The notes below the pieces were generated by a model, which searched no databases, was not told the DNA's origin, and saw only the letters and a program-made list of their open reading frames with translations. A DNA stretch of 64,000 nt from Phytoactinopolyspora halotolerans. Lineage in GTDB: Bacteria > Actinomycetota > Actinomycetes > Jiangellales > Jiangellaceae. Of this stretch, positions 8,615-16,927 are shown piece by piece; the first letter of the stretch is position 1, and every line of letters starts with the position of its first letter. The stretch is from NCBI RefSeq assembly GCF_010550675.1, contig NZ_JAAGOA010000020.1, positions 1 through 64,000 on the forward strand. The letters run 5' to 3'. A program made the translations under genes and the position numbers.

Positions 8615-9072
8615 ACGTCGATGGTGACCGAGCACACCCAGCCGTCGTCGTCTTCGGTACAGCTGAGCTCGTGCAGCGACACCGCCTTCGGGACCGCACC
8701 CACCGTGTCAACCGTGGTCGTGTCGACCATCTGGAACCGGACATGCAGTCCACCGCCGGCGGACGGCTCCGCGGTGACGTCGCGTGGCAACTCGCCGTGC
8801 GCGTCCATCCGATAGATCACCTCGTCGAGCAAGGTCACGAGCTGGTCGGCCGGAGCGGCCGCCGGGATGTCCAGCTGCCGCACCGCGGCGTCGTCGGCGT
8901 CGTCCGGAGCCTCCGAGACGTCCGTAACCGCCGGGATGTCCGCGAAGCTGTGCACGAGCCCTTTCGCCGCCTCAGCCAGGCACTCACCGACGCTCGGCGC
9001 CCATGCCTGAACCTGCATGTCCGCCGTGTGCGCGACAACGCGGTGTCCGGTCGTCCCCGGGTTGCCGGCCAT
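8611..9072 (-). CDS. Archease family protein (RtcB cofactor)
   Basis: The roughly 153-residue product begins with the archease hallmark HRVVAHTADMQVQAWAPS and continues with AAKGL, DQLVTLLDEVIYRMD and a C-terminal strand pair ending in VTIDV, all typical of the family. Archease accelerates RtcB guanylylation and makes it multi-turnover. The chosen start is ATG 9072, which overlaps the stop of a 17-codon reading frame that itself begins in the stop of the upstream M24 peptidase gene; a GTG one codon earlier is also possible. Its place next to rtcB supports the assignment strongly. Confidence 0.9.
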   Translation of the reverse strand: MAGNPGTTGHRVVAHTADMQVQAWAPSVGECLAEAAKGLVHSFADIPAVTDVSEAPDDADDAAVRQLDIPAAAPADQLVTLLDEVIYRMDAHGELPRDVTAEPSAGGGLHVRFQMVDTTTVDTVGAVPKAVSLHELSCTEDDDGWVCSVTIDV

Positions 9073-9125
9073 CACAGCGCGGCAGCTCTCGCTGGTTCAC
9101 CCGCCATCACAGATTCACCCGCCAT
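9072..9125 (-). CDS. Possible 17-codon coupling peptide
   Basis: This short frame starts with an ATG overlapping the M24 peptidase TGA (TGATG) and ends with a TGA overlapping the archease ATG (TGATG). It would encode MAGESVMAGEPARAAAL, half of which is a duplication created by a 19-bp tandem repeat (9095-9130). No separate ribosome site is visible. It could pass ribosomes from one gene to the next, or be chance. Confidence 0.35.
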   Translation of the reverse strand: MAGESVMAGEPARAAAL

Positions 9126-10231
9126 CACGGCTCGATGATGGTCAGCTCACGCGGGCGGCGGTTCAGCCGCTCGACGCCGTCGTCGGTGACCACCACGATG
9201 TCCTCGATCCGCGCGCCGTACCGGTCCGGCAGGTAGAACCCGGGCTCGATCGAGAACGCCATCCCCGGCTCCAGCGGACGTGCGTTCCCTGCCACGATGT
9301 ACGGGTCTTCATGCGTGTCCAGCCCGATTCCGTGACCGGTCCGGTGGACGAAGTACTCCCCCAGCCCGGCCTCGCGCAGCACGTCCCGTGCCGCCGCATC
9401 CACGGATTCCGCGCTCACCCCTGGCCTGACCTGCGCCACGGCGGCCTCCTGCGCCTGCTTGAGCGCGCCGTACTCGGTGACGAAGCCGGCCGGTGGCTCA
9501 CCGATGACGTAGGTGCGCGTCTCATCGGAGCAGTATCCGGCCGCCGTGGTGCCGCCGATGTCGACGACCACCGGGTCGCCCGCCCGGATGAGCCGCTCAC
9601 CGGTCTCATGATGAGGGCTGGCTCCGTTCGGCCCCGCCGCGACAATGACGAAGTCCACCGATTCGTGGCCCTCAGCGATGATCGCGTCGGCGATGTCGCG
9701 TCCGACTTCTCGCTCAGTGCGCCCCGATTTGAGCCACTCCGGCACGCGTGCGTGCACCCGGTCGATCGCCTCCGCAGCGGCGCGCAGCGCGTCCAGTTCG
9801 GCGGAGTCCTTGACGATCCGTAGCCCGGACAGGACGGAGCCCGCGACGACCTGCTCCGTGGCCGGCATCGCCACCCGGAAACGGAGCACCTTCTCCGCCC
9901 ACATGTGATCATCCAGTGCCACGCGGCGCGCTTGCGGCAGCATCCGCGCCACCAGCGCCACCGGGTCGTCCGTCTCCGCCCACGGCTCGATTCGTAGCTG
10001 CGATTCACCGGCCGCGGAAGCCCGCGCTGCCGGCGCCTCGAGCTCGGGGACGACGAGCACGACCTCCCCGTCGACCGGTAGCACCAGACAGGTCAACCGT
10101 TCCAACGGCAACGCCGCGTATCCGGTCAGGTACCGCAGGTCCGATCCGGGAGTGATGAGCAGCGCGTCGATCCCGGCCGCGTCGGCCGCCGCACGCGCCC
10201 TGGCCAGGCGGTTGTTGAACACATCGTGCAC
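9125..10231 (-). CDS. M24 family metallopeptidase (Xaa-Pro peptidase-like)
   Basis: The product has the creatinase-like N-terminal domain and the pita-bread C-terminal domain of aminopeptidase P/prolidases. All five dinuclear metal ligands are present: Asp in VVVDIGGT, Asp in YCSDETRTY, His in HRTGHGIGLDTHEDPY, Glu in FSIEPGFY and Glu in ARIEDIVVV. A GTG at 10231 (HDVFNNRLARAR) is the most family-like start, giving about 368 residues; the frame extends further upstream but that part is compositionally poor. It probably cleaves the bond before proline in peptides. It is followed by archease on the same strand. Confidence 0.9.
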   Translation of the reverse strand: MHDVFNNRLARARAAADAAGIDALLITPGSDLRYLTGYAALPLERLTCLVLPVDGEVVLVVPELEAPAARASAAGESQLRIEPWAETDDPVALVARMLPQARRVALDDHMWAEKVLRFRVAMPATEQVVAGSVLSGLRIVKDSAELDALRAAAEAIDRVHARVPEWLKSGRTEREVGRDIADAIIAEGHESVDFVIVAAGPNGASPHHETGERLIRAGDPVVVDIGGTTAAGYCSDETRTYVIGEPPAGFVTEYGALKQAQEAAVAQVRPGVSAESVDAAARDVLREAGLGEYFVHRTGHGIGLDTHEDPYIVAGNARPLEPGMAFSIEPGFYLPDRYGARIEDIVVVTDDGVERLNRRPRELTIIEP

Positions 10232-10412
10232 AGGGGCGAGCCTACTCCGAACGTCCCGGCGCCAAGCACACCCCGCCCCGGGCCCGGCGCCTTCCACCGC
10301 CGACAGGGCGCGACGGTCGCCCGATCGTCACGCCCGGCATCGGTATGAGCTGGTACCGCCCCAGGCTGCATGGGATGTCGGCAGCGGAGCCGATCCGTGG
10401 CAAGCTGTCCGT

Positions 10413-11345
10413 GTGAACCGGCTCATGCTTCTCGATACCGCGTCGCTGTACTTCCGCGCATTCTTCGGCATTCCGGAGAAGATCACTGCTCCGGATGGGA
10501 CCCCGGTCAACGCCGTCCGCGGCCTACTCGACTTCATCGCCCGCCTGGTGACCGACTACCGGCCCGACCAGTTGCTGGCCTGCCTCGACGCCGATTGGCG
10601 GCCCGCCTTCCGGGTGGAGCTGCTGCCGTCATACAAGGAGCACAGGCTCGCCGACGCGGCGACGGGAGCCGAGACGGTACCGCCGACCCTCGCCGCCCAG
10701 GTGCCGATCATCGTCGAGGTGCTCGATGCGCTGGGCATCGCCCACGTGGGTGTGCCCGGTTTCGAGGCCGACGACGTCATCGGCACGCTCGCGGTGGCAC
10801 ACACCGGTCCGGTAGATGTGGTGACGGGTGACCGTGACCTGTTCCAGCTGGTGAACGACGACCGCGAGGTCCGAATCCTGTACACCGCGCGCGGCGTCGG
10901 CAAACATGAGGTGGTGGACGAGTCGGTGGTGACGGCCAAGTACGGCATCCCCGGCTCGGCCTATGCAGCCTTCGCCACGCTGCGCGGGGACCCGAGCGAC
11001 GGGCTGCCCGGCGTCGCGGGCGTCGGCGACAAGACGGCCGCAACGCTGATCAACCGGTTCGATGACATCGAGAACTTGGTAGCGGCCGCGCACGACCCCG
11101 GCTCTGACCTCTCCCCGACCGTGCGACGGAAACTGCTCGATGCCGACGACTATCTGCGCGTCGCCGGGGACGTGGTGGCCGTCCGGACCGATGTGCCGAT
11201 CCCGGACATCGATTTCGCGCTGCCGGGCGCACCCGCCGATCGGCTCGTGCTGGACGCGCTCACCGAACGCTGGGGGCTCGGCGGCTCTATGAACCGGGTC
11301 CTGTCGGCCCTCACCGCCCAAGATCAGGCCGGAGAGCCCGCCTGA
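10413..11345 (+). CDS. 5'-3' exonuclease (FEN/PolI N-terminal family)
   Basis: The 310-residue protein is a stand-alone version of the DNA polymerase I 5' nuclease. It has the N-terminal acidic strand (LLDTASLYFRAFFG), LACLDADWRPAFR, the GFEADDVIG and VTGDRDLFQLV metal ligands and the H3TH helix with GDPSDGLPGVAGVGDKTA. It should remove 5' flaps or RNA primers. GTG 10413 gives the best start; ATG 10425 is also possible. It is divergent from the peptidase gene and converges on the helicase gene, with a perfect 58-bp palindrome between. Confidence 0.93.
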   Translation: MNRLMLLDTASLYFRAFFGIPEKITAPDGTPVNAVRGLLDFIARLVTDYRPDQLLACLDADWRPAFRVELLPSYKEHRLADAATGAETVPPTLAAQVPIIVEVLDALGIAHVGVPGFEADDVIGTLAVAHTGPVDVVTGDRDLFQLVNDDREVRILYTARGVGKHEVVDESVVTAKYGIPGSAYAAFATLRGDPSDGLPGVAGVGDKTAATLINRFDDIENLVAAAHDPGSDLSPTVRRKLLDADDYLRVAGDVVAVRTDVPIPDIDFALPGAPADRLVLDALTERWGLGGSMNRVLSALTAQDQAGEPA

Positions 11346-11361
11346 CCGGAGCCTGTGTCGC

Positions 11362-11419
11362 CGCCTTTGCAATGCACACATATACGCAACGTTGCGTATA
11401 TGTGTGCATTGCAAAGGCG
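11362..11419. terminator. 58-bp perfect spacer-free palindrome between convergent genes
   Basis: Bases 11362-11390 are the exact reverse complement of 11391-11419, with no spacer and no mismatch. The arms are clearly less GC-rich than their surroundings. It sits 17 bp after the exonuclease stop and 18 bp before the helicase stop on the other strand. Either transcript would fold into a stem of more than 25 bp, so a bidirectional terminator is the simplest reading. Confidence 0.7.
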
Positions 11420-11436
11420 CGGTGGGGATGGGGTAG

Positions 11437-14238
11437 TCAGGCGATCATGTCGTAGGCGACGACGCCGCGTCGCAGTGAGCTGACCGCCAGCCGCGCGGTC
11501 TTGCGCAGCTCCGGATTGGTCGCGGCGTCGCCGACCTGATCCAGCAGATCCAGCAACTGCCGGACCGCTCGGACGAAGTCGCCCGCGGCCAGGCCGGCCT
11601 CTTCGAGGACCGCCTCCAGCCGGTGGCCGCTGGCCCAGCGCCACGCGGCGGCGGCGAATCCCAGGTCGGGCTCGCGCAGGAAGTCCACCCCGTGATCGGC
11701 CTCCACGTCTTCCAGACGGCCCCACAGTCTGACGGTCTCACCCAGCGCGTCGCGCACCTGGCCTCCCGGCAACGCCGGCCGCCCCGCGTCGTCGGGCTGA
11801 CGTGACTCGAACGTCAGCGCCGAGACACACGCCGCCAGTTCCGCCGGGTCCAGCCCGTCCCAGATCCCCTCACGCAGGCACTCGGCGGCCAGCAGATCGA
11901 GCTCCCCGTACAACCGCGCCAGCCGCTTTCCCGCCTCGGTGGCGCTGTCTCCGTCGAGGTAGCCCAGCGTATCCAGCACCGCGCAGACCCGGTCGAACTG
12001 CCGGGCGATGGTGTTGGTCCGGGACTCGATCCGCCGGGACAGCTGTGCCGCCTCCCGGCGCAGCTTGTACCAGCGCTGTGCCCAGCGGGCGTGCTCCTCC
12101 CGATCCGCGCAGCCATGGCAGGGGTGCGCGCGCATCTCTCGCCGCAACCGTGCCAGCCGCTCGTCGTCCCCGTCCGAGCCGCGCCCACTGCGGCGCCGGC
12201 TCGGCTTGCTCCGCCGGTCCACGTCGTCCGGCGCGTTCTCCCGCAGAGCGGCGGCCAGGTCGCGCCGGGACGCGGGCACCTTCGGATTGAACGAGCGCGG
12301 GATCCGCATCCGGGTCAGGGATTCCACCGGGTCCGGGAAGTCCGTCAGCGACAGCCGGCGAACCTGGCGGCTCTCGGTCAGCACCGTCGGGCGCGGCCCC
12401 TCGCCCCGAGTCGAGCCGCCGGGCATGCCCGGATCCAGCACGACAGCCAGACCGGCGAACTTACCGGCCGGCACCCGGATCACGTCACCCATCCGCAGCT
12501 TCTCCAGCGACGTCGCGGCTGCCGCCCGGCGCTGGATGGTGCCCTCGCGGGCCAGCTCGTTCTCCCGGTCCTTGATCGCCTGGCGGATCCCGGCATACTC
12601 CTCGAAGTCACCGAGGTGGCAGGTCATCGCCTCCCGGTAGCCTTCCAACGCTTCTTCGCTGCGGCGCAACTGCCGCGCCAGCCCCACCACTGCCTGGTCC
12701 GCCTGGAACTGCGCGAACGAGGACTCCAGGATCTCCCGCGCCGTGGCCCGGCCCACCCGGTCCACCAGGTTGACCGCCATGTTGTACGACGGCCGGAACG
12801 ACGAGCGCAGCGGGTACGTCCGGGTCGATGCCAGCCCGGCCACGCTCATCGGGTCGAAGCCGGGCTGCCAGAGCACCACGGCGTGGCCCTCGATGTCGAT
12901 GCCTCGGCGGCCCGCACGGCCGGTGAGCTGCGTGTATTCCCCCGGGGTGATCTCAGCGTGGCTCTCCCCGTTCCATTTGACCAGCCGCTCCAGCACGACG
13001 CAGCGGGCCGGCATGTTGATGCCCAGCGCAAGCGTCTCGGTAGCGAACACCGCACGCAGCAGCCCACGCACGAACAGCTCCTCGACCGTCTCCTTGAATG
13101 TCGGCAGCATCCCGGCGTGGTGCGCGGCGATGCCGCGCTCGAGGCCGTCCAGCCATCCGTCGTAGCCGAGCACACGCAGGTCTTCGGCCGGGATCTCGGA
13201 GCAGCGCCGCTCCACGATCTCCCGGATCTGGTCTCGCTCGGCGGCGTCGGTGAGGCGGATCCCGGCGCTCAGGCACTGCTGGACCGCCGCGTCACAGCCT
13301 GCCCGGCTGAAGACGAAGATGATCGCCGGCAACAGCGAGCTACGCTCCAGCCGGTCCAGCACCTCGACCCGGCTGGGGGTATATGCGGAGCCGGTCGGCC
13401 TCGGCCCTCGGCCGTTCGCGCCGCGTCCGTCTCCGCCGCGACCGTTTCCACCCCGGGTGCCGCTGCGCCGACGGCCGCCCGGACGGCGGAACTGTTCTTC
13501 CCGCGTGTACCGCAGCAGCTGCGGGTTGACGGCTCGCTTGCCTTCAGCGCCCTCGCCGGCCTGCGCGAACAAGTCCATCATCCGGGAGCCGACCATAGCG
13601 TGCTGCCACAGCGGGACCGGCCGGCGCTCCTCCACCACCACGTCGGTGTCGCCGCGCACCGTCGTCAGCCACTCGCCGAACTCCTCGGCGTTGGAGACGG
13701 TCGCCGACAGCGCCACCACGCTCACCGACTCGGGGAGGTTGATGATCACCTCTTCCCATACCGCGCCGCGGAACACGTCGGCGAGGTAGTGCACCTCGTC
13801 CATGACCGCATACCCGAGGCCGGCCAGCGTGGGCGAGCCGGCGTAGAGCATGTTCCGCAGGACTTCGGTGGTCATCACGACGATCGGCGCCTCGCCGTTG
13901 ACCGTGTTGTCCCCGGTCAGCAACCCGACCGACGCTGCGCCATGCCGTTCGACCAGGTCATGGAACTTCTGGTTCGACAGCGCCTTGATCGGTGTGGTGT
14001 AGAAGCACTTGCGGCCCTCTTCCAGCGCCAGATGGACCGCGAACTCCCCCACGACGGTCTTGCCAGAGCCGGTCGGCGCCGCCACCAGCACCCCGCGACC
14101 GGCCTCCAGCGACTCGCACGCGCGTACCTGGAACTCGTCGAGATCGAAGTCGTAGTTGGAGCGGAAACGACCGAGCGACGACTCGCGGTAGGCCAACCGG
14201 CGTCGGTGCGCCGCGTACCGCTCCGCGGGCGAACTCAT
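11437..14238 (-). CDS. helY: HelY-type DEAD/DEAH superfamily 2 RNA helicase
   Basis: This Ski2/Mtr4-like helicase of about 933 residues shows Walker A (AAPTGSGKTVVGEFA), motif Ia (TTPIKALSNQK), motif II DEVH (VMDEVHYLAD), motif III SAT and motif VI (QLTGRAGRRGID). A C-terminal helical DSHCT domain follows. A linker at about nt 13380-13480 is Gly/Arg-rich and could touch RNA. ATG 14238 is preferred; GTG 14259 is possible. Position directly downstream of tatC is the common actinobacterial arrangement. The role in RNA surveillance is inferred from relatives. Confidence 0.93.
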   Translation of the reverse strand: MSSPAERYAAHRRRLAYRESSLGRFRSNYDFDLDEFQVRACESLEAGRGVLVAAPTGSGKTVVGEFAVHLALEEGRKCFYTTPIKALSNQKFHDLVERHGAASVGLLTGDNTVNGEAPIVVMTTEVLRNMLYAGSPTLAGLGYAVMDEVHYLADVFRGAVWEEVIINLPESVSVVALSATVSNAEEFGEWLTTVRGDTDVVVEERRPVPLWQHAMVGSRMMDLFAQAGEGAEGKRAVNPQLLRYTREEQFRRPGGRRRSGTRGGNGRGGDGRGANGRGPRPTGSAYTPSRVEVLDRLERSSLLPAIIFVFSRAGCDAAVQQCLSAGIRLTDAAERDQIREIVERRCSEIPAEDLRVLGYDGWLDGLERGIAAHHAGMLPTFKETVEELFVRGLLRAVFATETLALGINMPARCVVLERLVKWNGESHAEITPGEYTQLTGRAGRRGIDIEGHAVVLWQPGFDPMSVAGLASTRTYPLRSSFRPSYNMAVNLVDRVGRATAREILESSFAQFQADQAVVGLARQLRRSEEALEGYREAMTCHLGDFEEYAGIRQAIKDRENELAREGTIQRRAAAATSLEKLRMGDVIRVPAGKFAGLAVVLDPGMPGGSTRGEGPRPTVLTESRQVRRLSLTDFPDPVESLTRMRIPRSFNPKVPASRRDLAAALRENAPDDVDRRSKPSRRRSGRGSDGDDERLARLRREMRAHPCHGCADREEHARWAQRWYKLRREAAQLSRRIESRTNTIARQFDRVCAVLDTLGYLDGDSATEAGKRLARLYGELDLLAAECLREGIWDGLDPAELAACVSALTFESRQPDDAGRPALPGGQVRDALGETVRLWGRLEDVEADHGVDFLREPDLGFAAAAWRWASGHRLEAVLEEAGLAAGDFVRAVRQLLDLLDQVGDAATNPELRKTARLAVSSLRRGVVAYDMIA

Positions 14239-14295
14239 ACCGCCCAGGCTACCGGTCACATCCGGGTCGACGCAGACACACCGCGCACGGCGGCG

Positions 14296-15165
14296 TCAGC
14301 TGTCGTCCTCATCGTCGACGCGGCCGATTCTGTCCAGTGCATCGTCAGGGGTCGCCTCGTCCGGGCTGAGGTTGGCGATCGGGTCGCTGTCCCGCCGCCG
14401 GTCCCAGATCCGGCAGATCAGCACCGCTGCCTCGAACAGCAACCACATCGGCGTCGCCAGCAGCATCAGCGTCACCGGGTCGCCGGTCGGCGTGGCCACC
14501 GCGCCGAAGACGAAGATCCCGACGATCACCCAGCGCCGCGCCGACGAGAGCGTCTCATGCCGCAGCACGCCCACCGCGTTGAGCAGGACGATGAAGATCG
14601 GCAACAGGAAGCCGACACCGAAGACCAGCGTCAGCCGGAGGACGAAACTCAGATAGTCCCGGAATGTGATGTAGTTGCTGATGTCATCCGGGGTGAAATT
14701 GAGCAGGAACTCCCAGGCTTTGGGCATCACCCACAACGCGAGCACCACGCCGGCGGCGAACATCGGAACGGCGGCGCCGACGACCGCCAGCGCCCACTTC
14801 TTCTCGTTCGCGTAAAGCGCCGGGGTGATGAATCCCCAGATCTGGTAGATCCAGACCGGCGCGCCCAGCATCACACCGGTCCACATCGCGATCGTCATCG
14901 GGACGATCAACGGGTCAGTCGCTTGCTGATAGGTGGGGCGCGCGTCGGCTCCCGTCCGTTCCGCCGCCTCAAGCATCGGATCCAGCAGGAACTCCATGAT
15001 CTGCTCATGGAAGACGAACCCGATGATGCCGAACAGCAGCACGGCCAGGGCTGACTTGAACAGCCGCGAGCGAAGCTCTCGCAGATGCTCGGTCAGGGTC
15101 ATCCGGCCTTCGGGGTCGCGTTCGGGCCGAGATCCCTTGCCGCGACGGCCGATGATGGTCGCCAC
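14296..15165 (-). CDS. tatC: Sec-independent translocase subunit TatC
   Basis: The 289-residue polytopic protein carries the TatC signature: HLRELRSRL before helix 1, the periplasmic loop and WIYQIWGFITPALY before helix 3, and six predicted membrane segments. With TatA it forms the receptor and pore for folded twin-arginine proteins; the M15-like protein at 41235-42131 has such a signal. The start is GTG 15165, 18 bp after the tatA stop, so the two are one transcription unit. The acidic C-terminal tail is cytoplasmic and variable in the family. Confidence 0.96.
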   Translation of the reverse strand: MATIIGRRGKGSRPERDPEGRMTLTEHLRELRSRLFKSALAVLLFGIIGFVFHEQIMEFLLDPMLEAAERTGADARPTYQQATDPLIVPMTIAMWTGVMLGAPVWIYQIWGFITPALYANEKKWALAVVGAAVPMFAAGVVLALWVMPKAWEFLLNFTPDDISNYITFRDYLSFVLRLTLVFGVGFLLPIFIVLLNAVGVLRHETLSSARRWVIVGIFVFGAVATPTGDPVTLMLLATPMWLLFEAAVLICRIWDRRRDSDPIANLSPDEATPDDALDRIGRVDDEDDS

Positions 15166-15183
15166 GCCTCTATGCCTGCGCGC

Positions 15184-15486
15184 TTAGGCGTCGCGAGCGG
15201 AGGATTCGTTGGCCCGGTCGGCCGGCGTCTCGACCTTCGTCGGCTCGACGGGCGTCGGCTCCGCAGGCGTCTCGGACGACTTCGCCGTGGTGCCGGTCGA
15301 GGCCACCGAGTCGTCGGCCAGGGAGTCGCTCTTCGAGTCATCCTCGATCAGGCCCTTGGTCTCGGCCTTGAAGATCTTCAGCGACTGCCCCAGGCCCCGT
15401 GCCATCTGCGGCAGCCTCTTGGCGCCGAACAGGAGCAGGATGACCGCAGCGACGATGACAATCTGCCACCCTTGCATTCCAAGCAT
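15184..15486 (-). CDS. tatA: Twin-arginine translocase subunit TatA
   Basis: The protein has one N-terminal membrane helix (WQIVIVAAVILLLFGAKRLP), the conserved FGxKRLP hinge, an amphipathic helix (QMARGLGQSLKIFKAE) and a Pro/Thr/Glu-rich tail, the standard TatA design at 100 residues. ATG 15486 is preferred, with GAGGAG twelve bases upstream; a TTG at 15498 lies on top of that ribosome site and ATG 15477 is also possible. It precedes tatC. Confidence 0.94.
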   Translation of the reverse strand: MLGMQGWQIVIVAAVILLLFGAKRLPQMARGLGQSLKIFKAETKGLIEDDSKSDSLADDSVASTGTTAKSSETPAEPTPVEPTKVETPADRANESSARDA

Positions 15487-15586
15487 CGAAAACCCCAACT
15501 CCTCGCGGTCTGGTATGACCGATGTTACGCCACGATGCCCCGTATCCCCTCAGACCGCGTCGTCGGGAACTCGGGACGCGCACAGC

Positions 15587-15772
15587 TTATCGCTCGTGCT
15601 GCCGCTCCCCTGATCCTATGGCCTGGTCCAGCTCTTGGGAAAGACCGTCCATCTCGCGAGCAAGTTCCTTGCCCTTGCCGATGGTGCGCCGGACGGCCAG
15701 GACCACGAGTGCGACGGCCAGCACCAGAAGCAGGGCCACCGCGATGAAAAGCCAGATCGCCAACGTCGACAT
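15587..15772 (-). CDS. Small single-pass membrane protein
   Basis: The 61-residue product is a single hydrophobic helix (about residues 4-27, LAIWLFIAVALLLVLAVALV) followed by a charged helix (KGKELAREMDGLSQELDQAI) likely to form a coiled coil in the cytoplasm. It lies 18 bp after the pafC stop and 88 bp before tatA on the same strand. No function is known. Coding is supported by its clean hydrophobic/charged partition and its operon position. Confidence 0.7.
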   Translation of the reverse strand: MSTLAIWLFIAVALLLVLAVALVVLAVRRTIGKGKELAREMDGLSQELDQAIGSGERQHER

Positions 15773-15790
15773 GATCGTTACAAACCTACC

Positions 15791-16927
15791 TCACTCGTAC
15801 GCGCTCAGCGCGGCCTTGGCGTCGGCGACGATCTCTTCTGCGAGGTCAGGCGGGTCGATGACGGTCCCGCTCGCGCCGAGCCGGAGCGCCAGGCGCCGGA
15901 TCCAGCGCCGGTCGCGCACTCGCAGCTTCACCTCGAGCCCTTCATCCTCGCCGATCTCCTCGGCGCTCTCGCACGGGTAATAGTCCGCAATCCAGCGCCC
16001 CGCCCGAGTTAGCCGAATCGTCACCAACTCGTCATCCGCCGACGGCTGGAACAGCCCGCCGGACAGGTCCCGTGGCCGCGCCTCCCGGGGCACCTGCGCC
16101 GCCACGTCGAGGACCTTGATCCCGGCGACACGGTCCAGCCGGAACAGCCGGACCTCCTCGGCCCGCCGGCACCAGCCCTCCAGGTACAGCCGTCCGTCGA
16201 CGACCACCAGCCGCATCGGATCGACGTCGCGCTCGGTGGTCTCGTCCCGCGCGGGCACCCAGTAGGACAGGTGCAGCCGGCGGCCGTCGTCGAGCGCGGA
16301 TCGGACCGTGCCGGCCACGTCCGCCACGGCGTCGCCGTCGACCTGCACCTGTACCGCGCCGGCCCGTTCGGCGACCTCCCCGGCCGCCTGCTCCAGCTTG
16401 GTGATGGCGCGGTCGATCGCGTCTCGCTCGAACGAGCCCGGAACCTCGGCCAGCGTGCGCAGCGCCACCAGTAGGGCCACCGCCTCGTCGGTGCGCAGCC
16501 GAAGCGGGCGTGCCAGATAGTCCGCGTTGGAGACGCTGATCACGCCTTCGCCCTCGACGCCCTCCATGTCGACCTCGATATAGTCGCCCATGGAGAGTCC
16601 GGGCAGGCCGGAGAACCACAGCACGCGAAGATCCCGGATGACCTGGCGTTCGCTGACCCCGAACAGCTCGGCCACCTCGGAGACCGGGGCCTGCGGGTGC
16701 GAACGCAGGTAGGGCAGCATGGACAACAGCCGGGCCACCTGGGCCGGTGCACTGTCCGGCCGCGGCTTCGGCGGGCTCTTCTTGTTCCTGGGCTGCTTCT
16801 GTCCGGACTGCTTCTGCCCAGACTGTTCCTGCCCAGAGTGCGCCTGTGTGGCCCGTGCCTGTGTGGACTGGCTCCTCTTCACCGGCTGCCGGCTCACGTC
16901 GTCACCCCCGCTACCTTGCTCAGCCAT
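15791..16927 (-). CDS. pafC: WYL-domain transcriptional activator PafC
   Basis: PafC pairs with PafB to activate the LexA-independent DNA-damage regulon. The product has a winged-helix N-terminal region (LLSMLPYLRSHPQAPVSEVA, then VSERQVIRDLRVLWFSGLP), a WYL domain (GRLYLEGWCRRAEEVRLFRL) and the WCX C-terminal extension. The N-terminal 55 residues are a Gln/Ser/Lys-rich tail (SGQEQSGQKQSGQKQ) not expected in the family. ATG 16927 with AGGTGA upstream would overlap pafB by 34 bp; GTG 16897 would overlap by only 4 (GTGA) and is also plausible. Both genes are clearly translated together. Confidence 0.92.
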   Translation of the reverse strand: MAEQGSGGDDVSRQPVKRSQSTQARATQAHSGQEQSGQKQSGQKQPRNKKSPPKPRPDSAPAQVARLLSMLPYLRSHPQAPVSEVAELFGVSERQVIRDLRVLWFSGLPGLSMGDYIEVDMEGVEGEGVISVSNADYLARPLRLRTDEAVALLVALRTLAEVPGSFERDAIDRAITKLEQAAGEVAERAGAVQVQVDGDAVADVAGTVRSALDDGRRLHLSYWVPARDETTERDVDPMRLVVVDGRLYLEGWCRRAEEVRLFRLDRVAGIKVLDVAAQVPREARPRDLSGGLFQPSADDELVTIRLTRAGRWIADYYPCESAEEIGEDEGLEVKLRVRDRRWIRRLALRLGASGTVIDPPDLAEEIVADAKAALSAYE

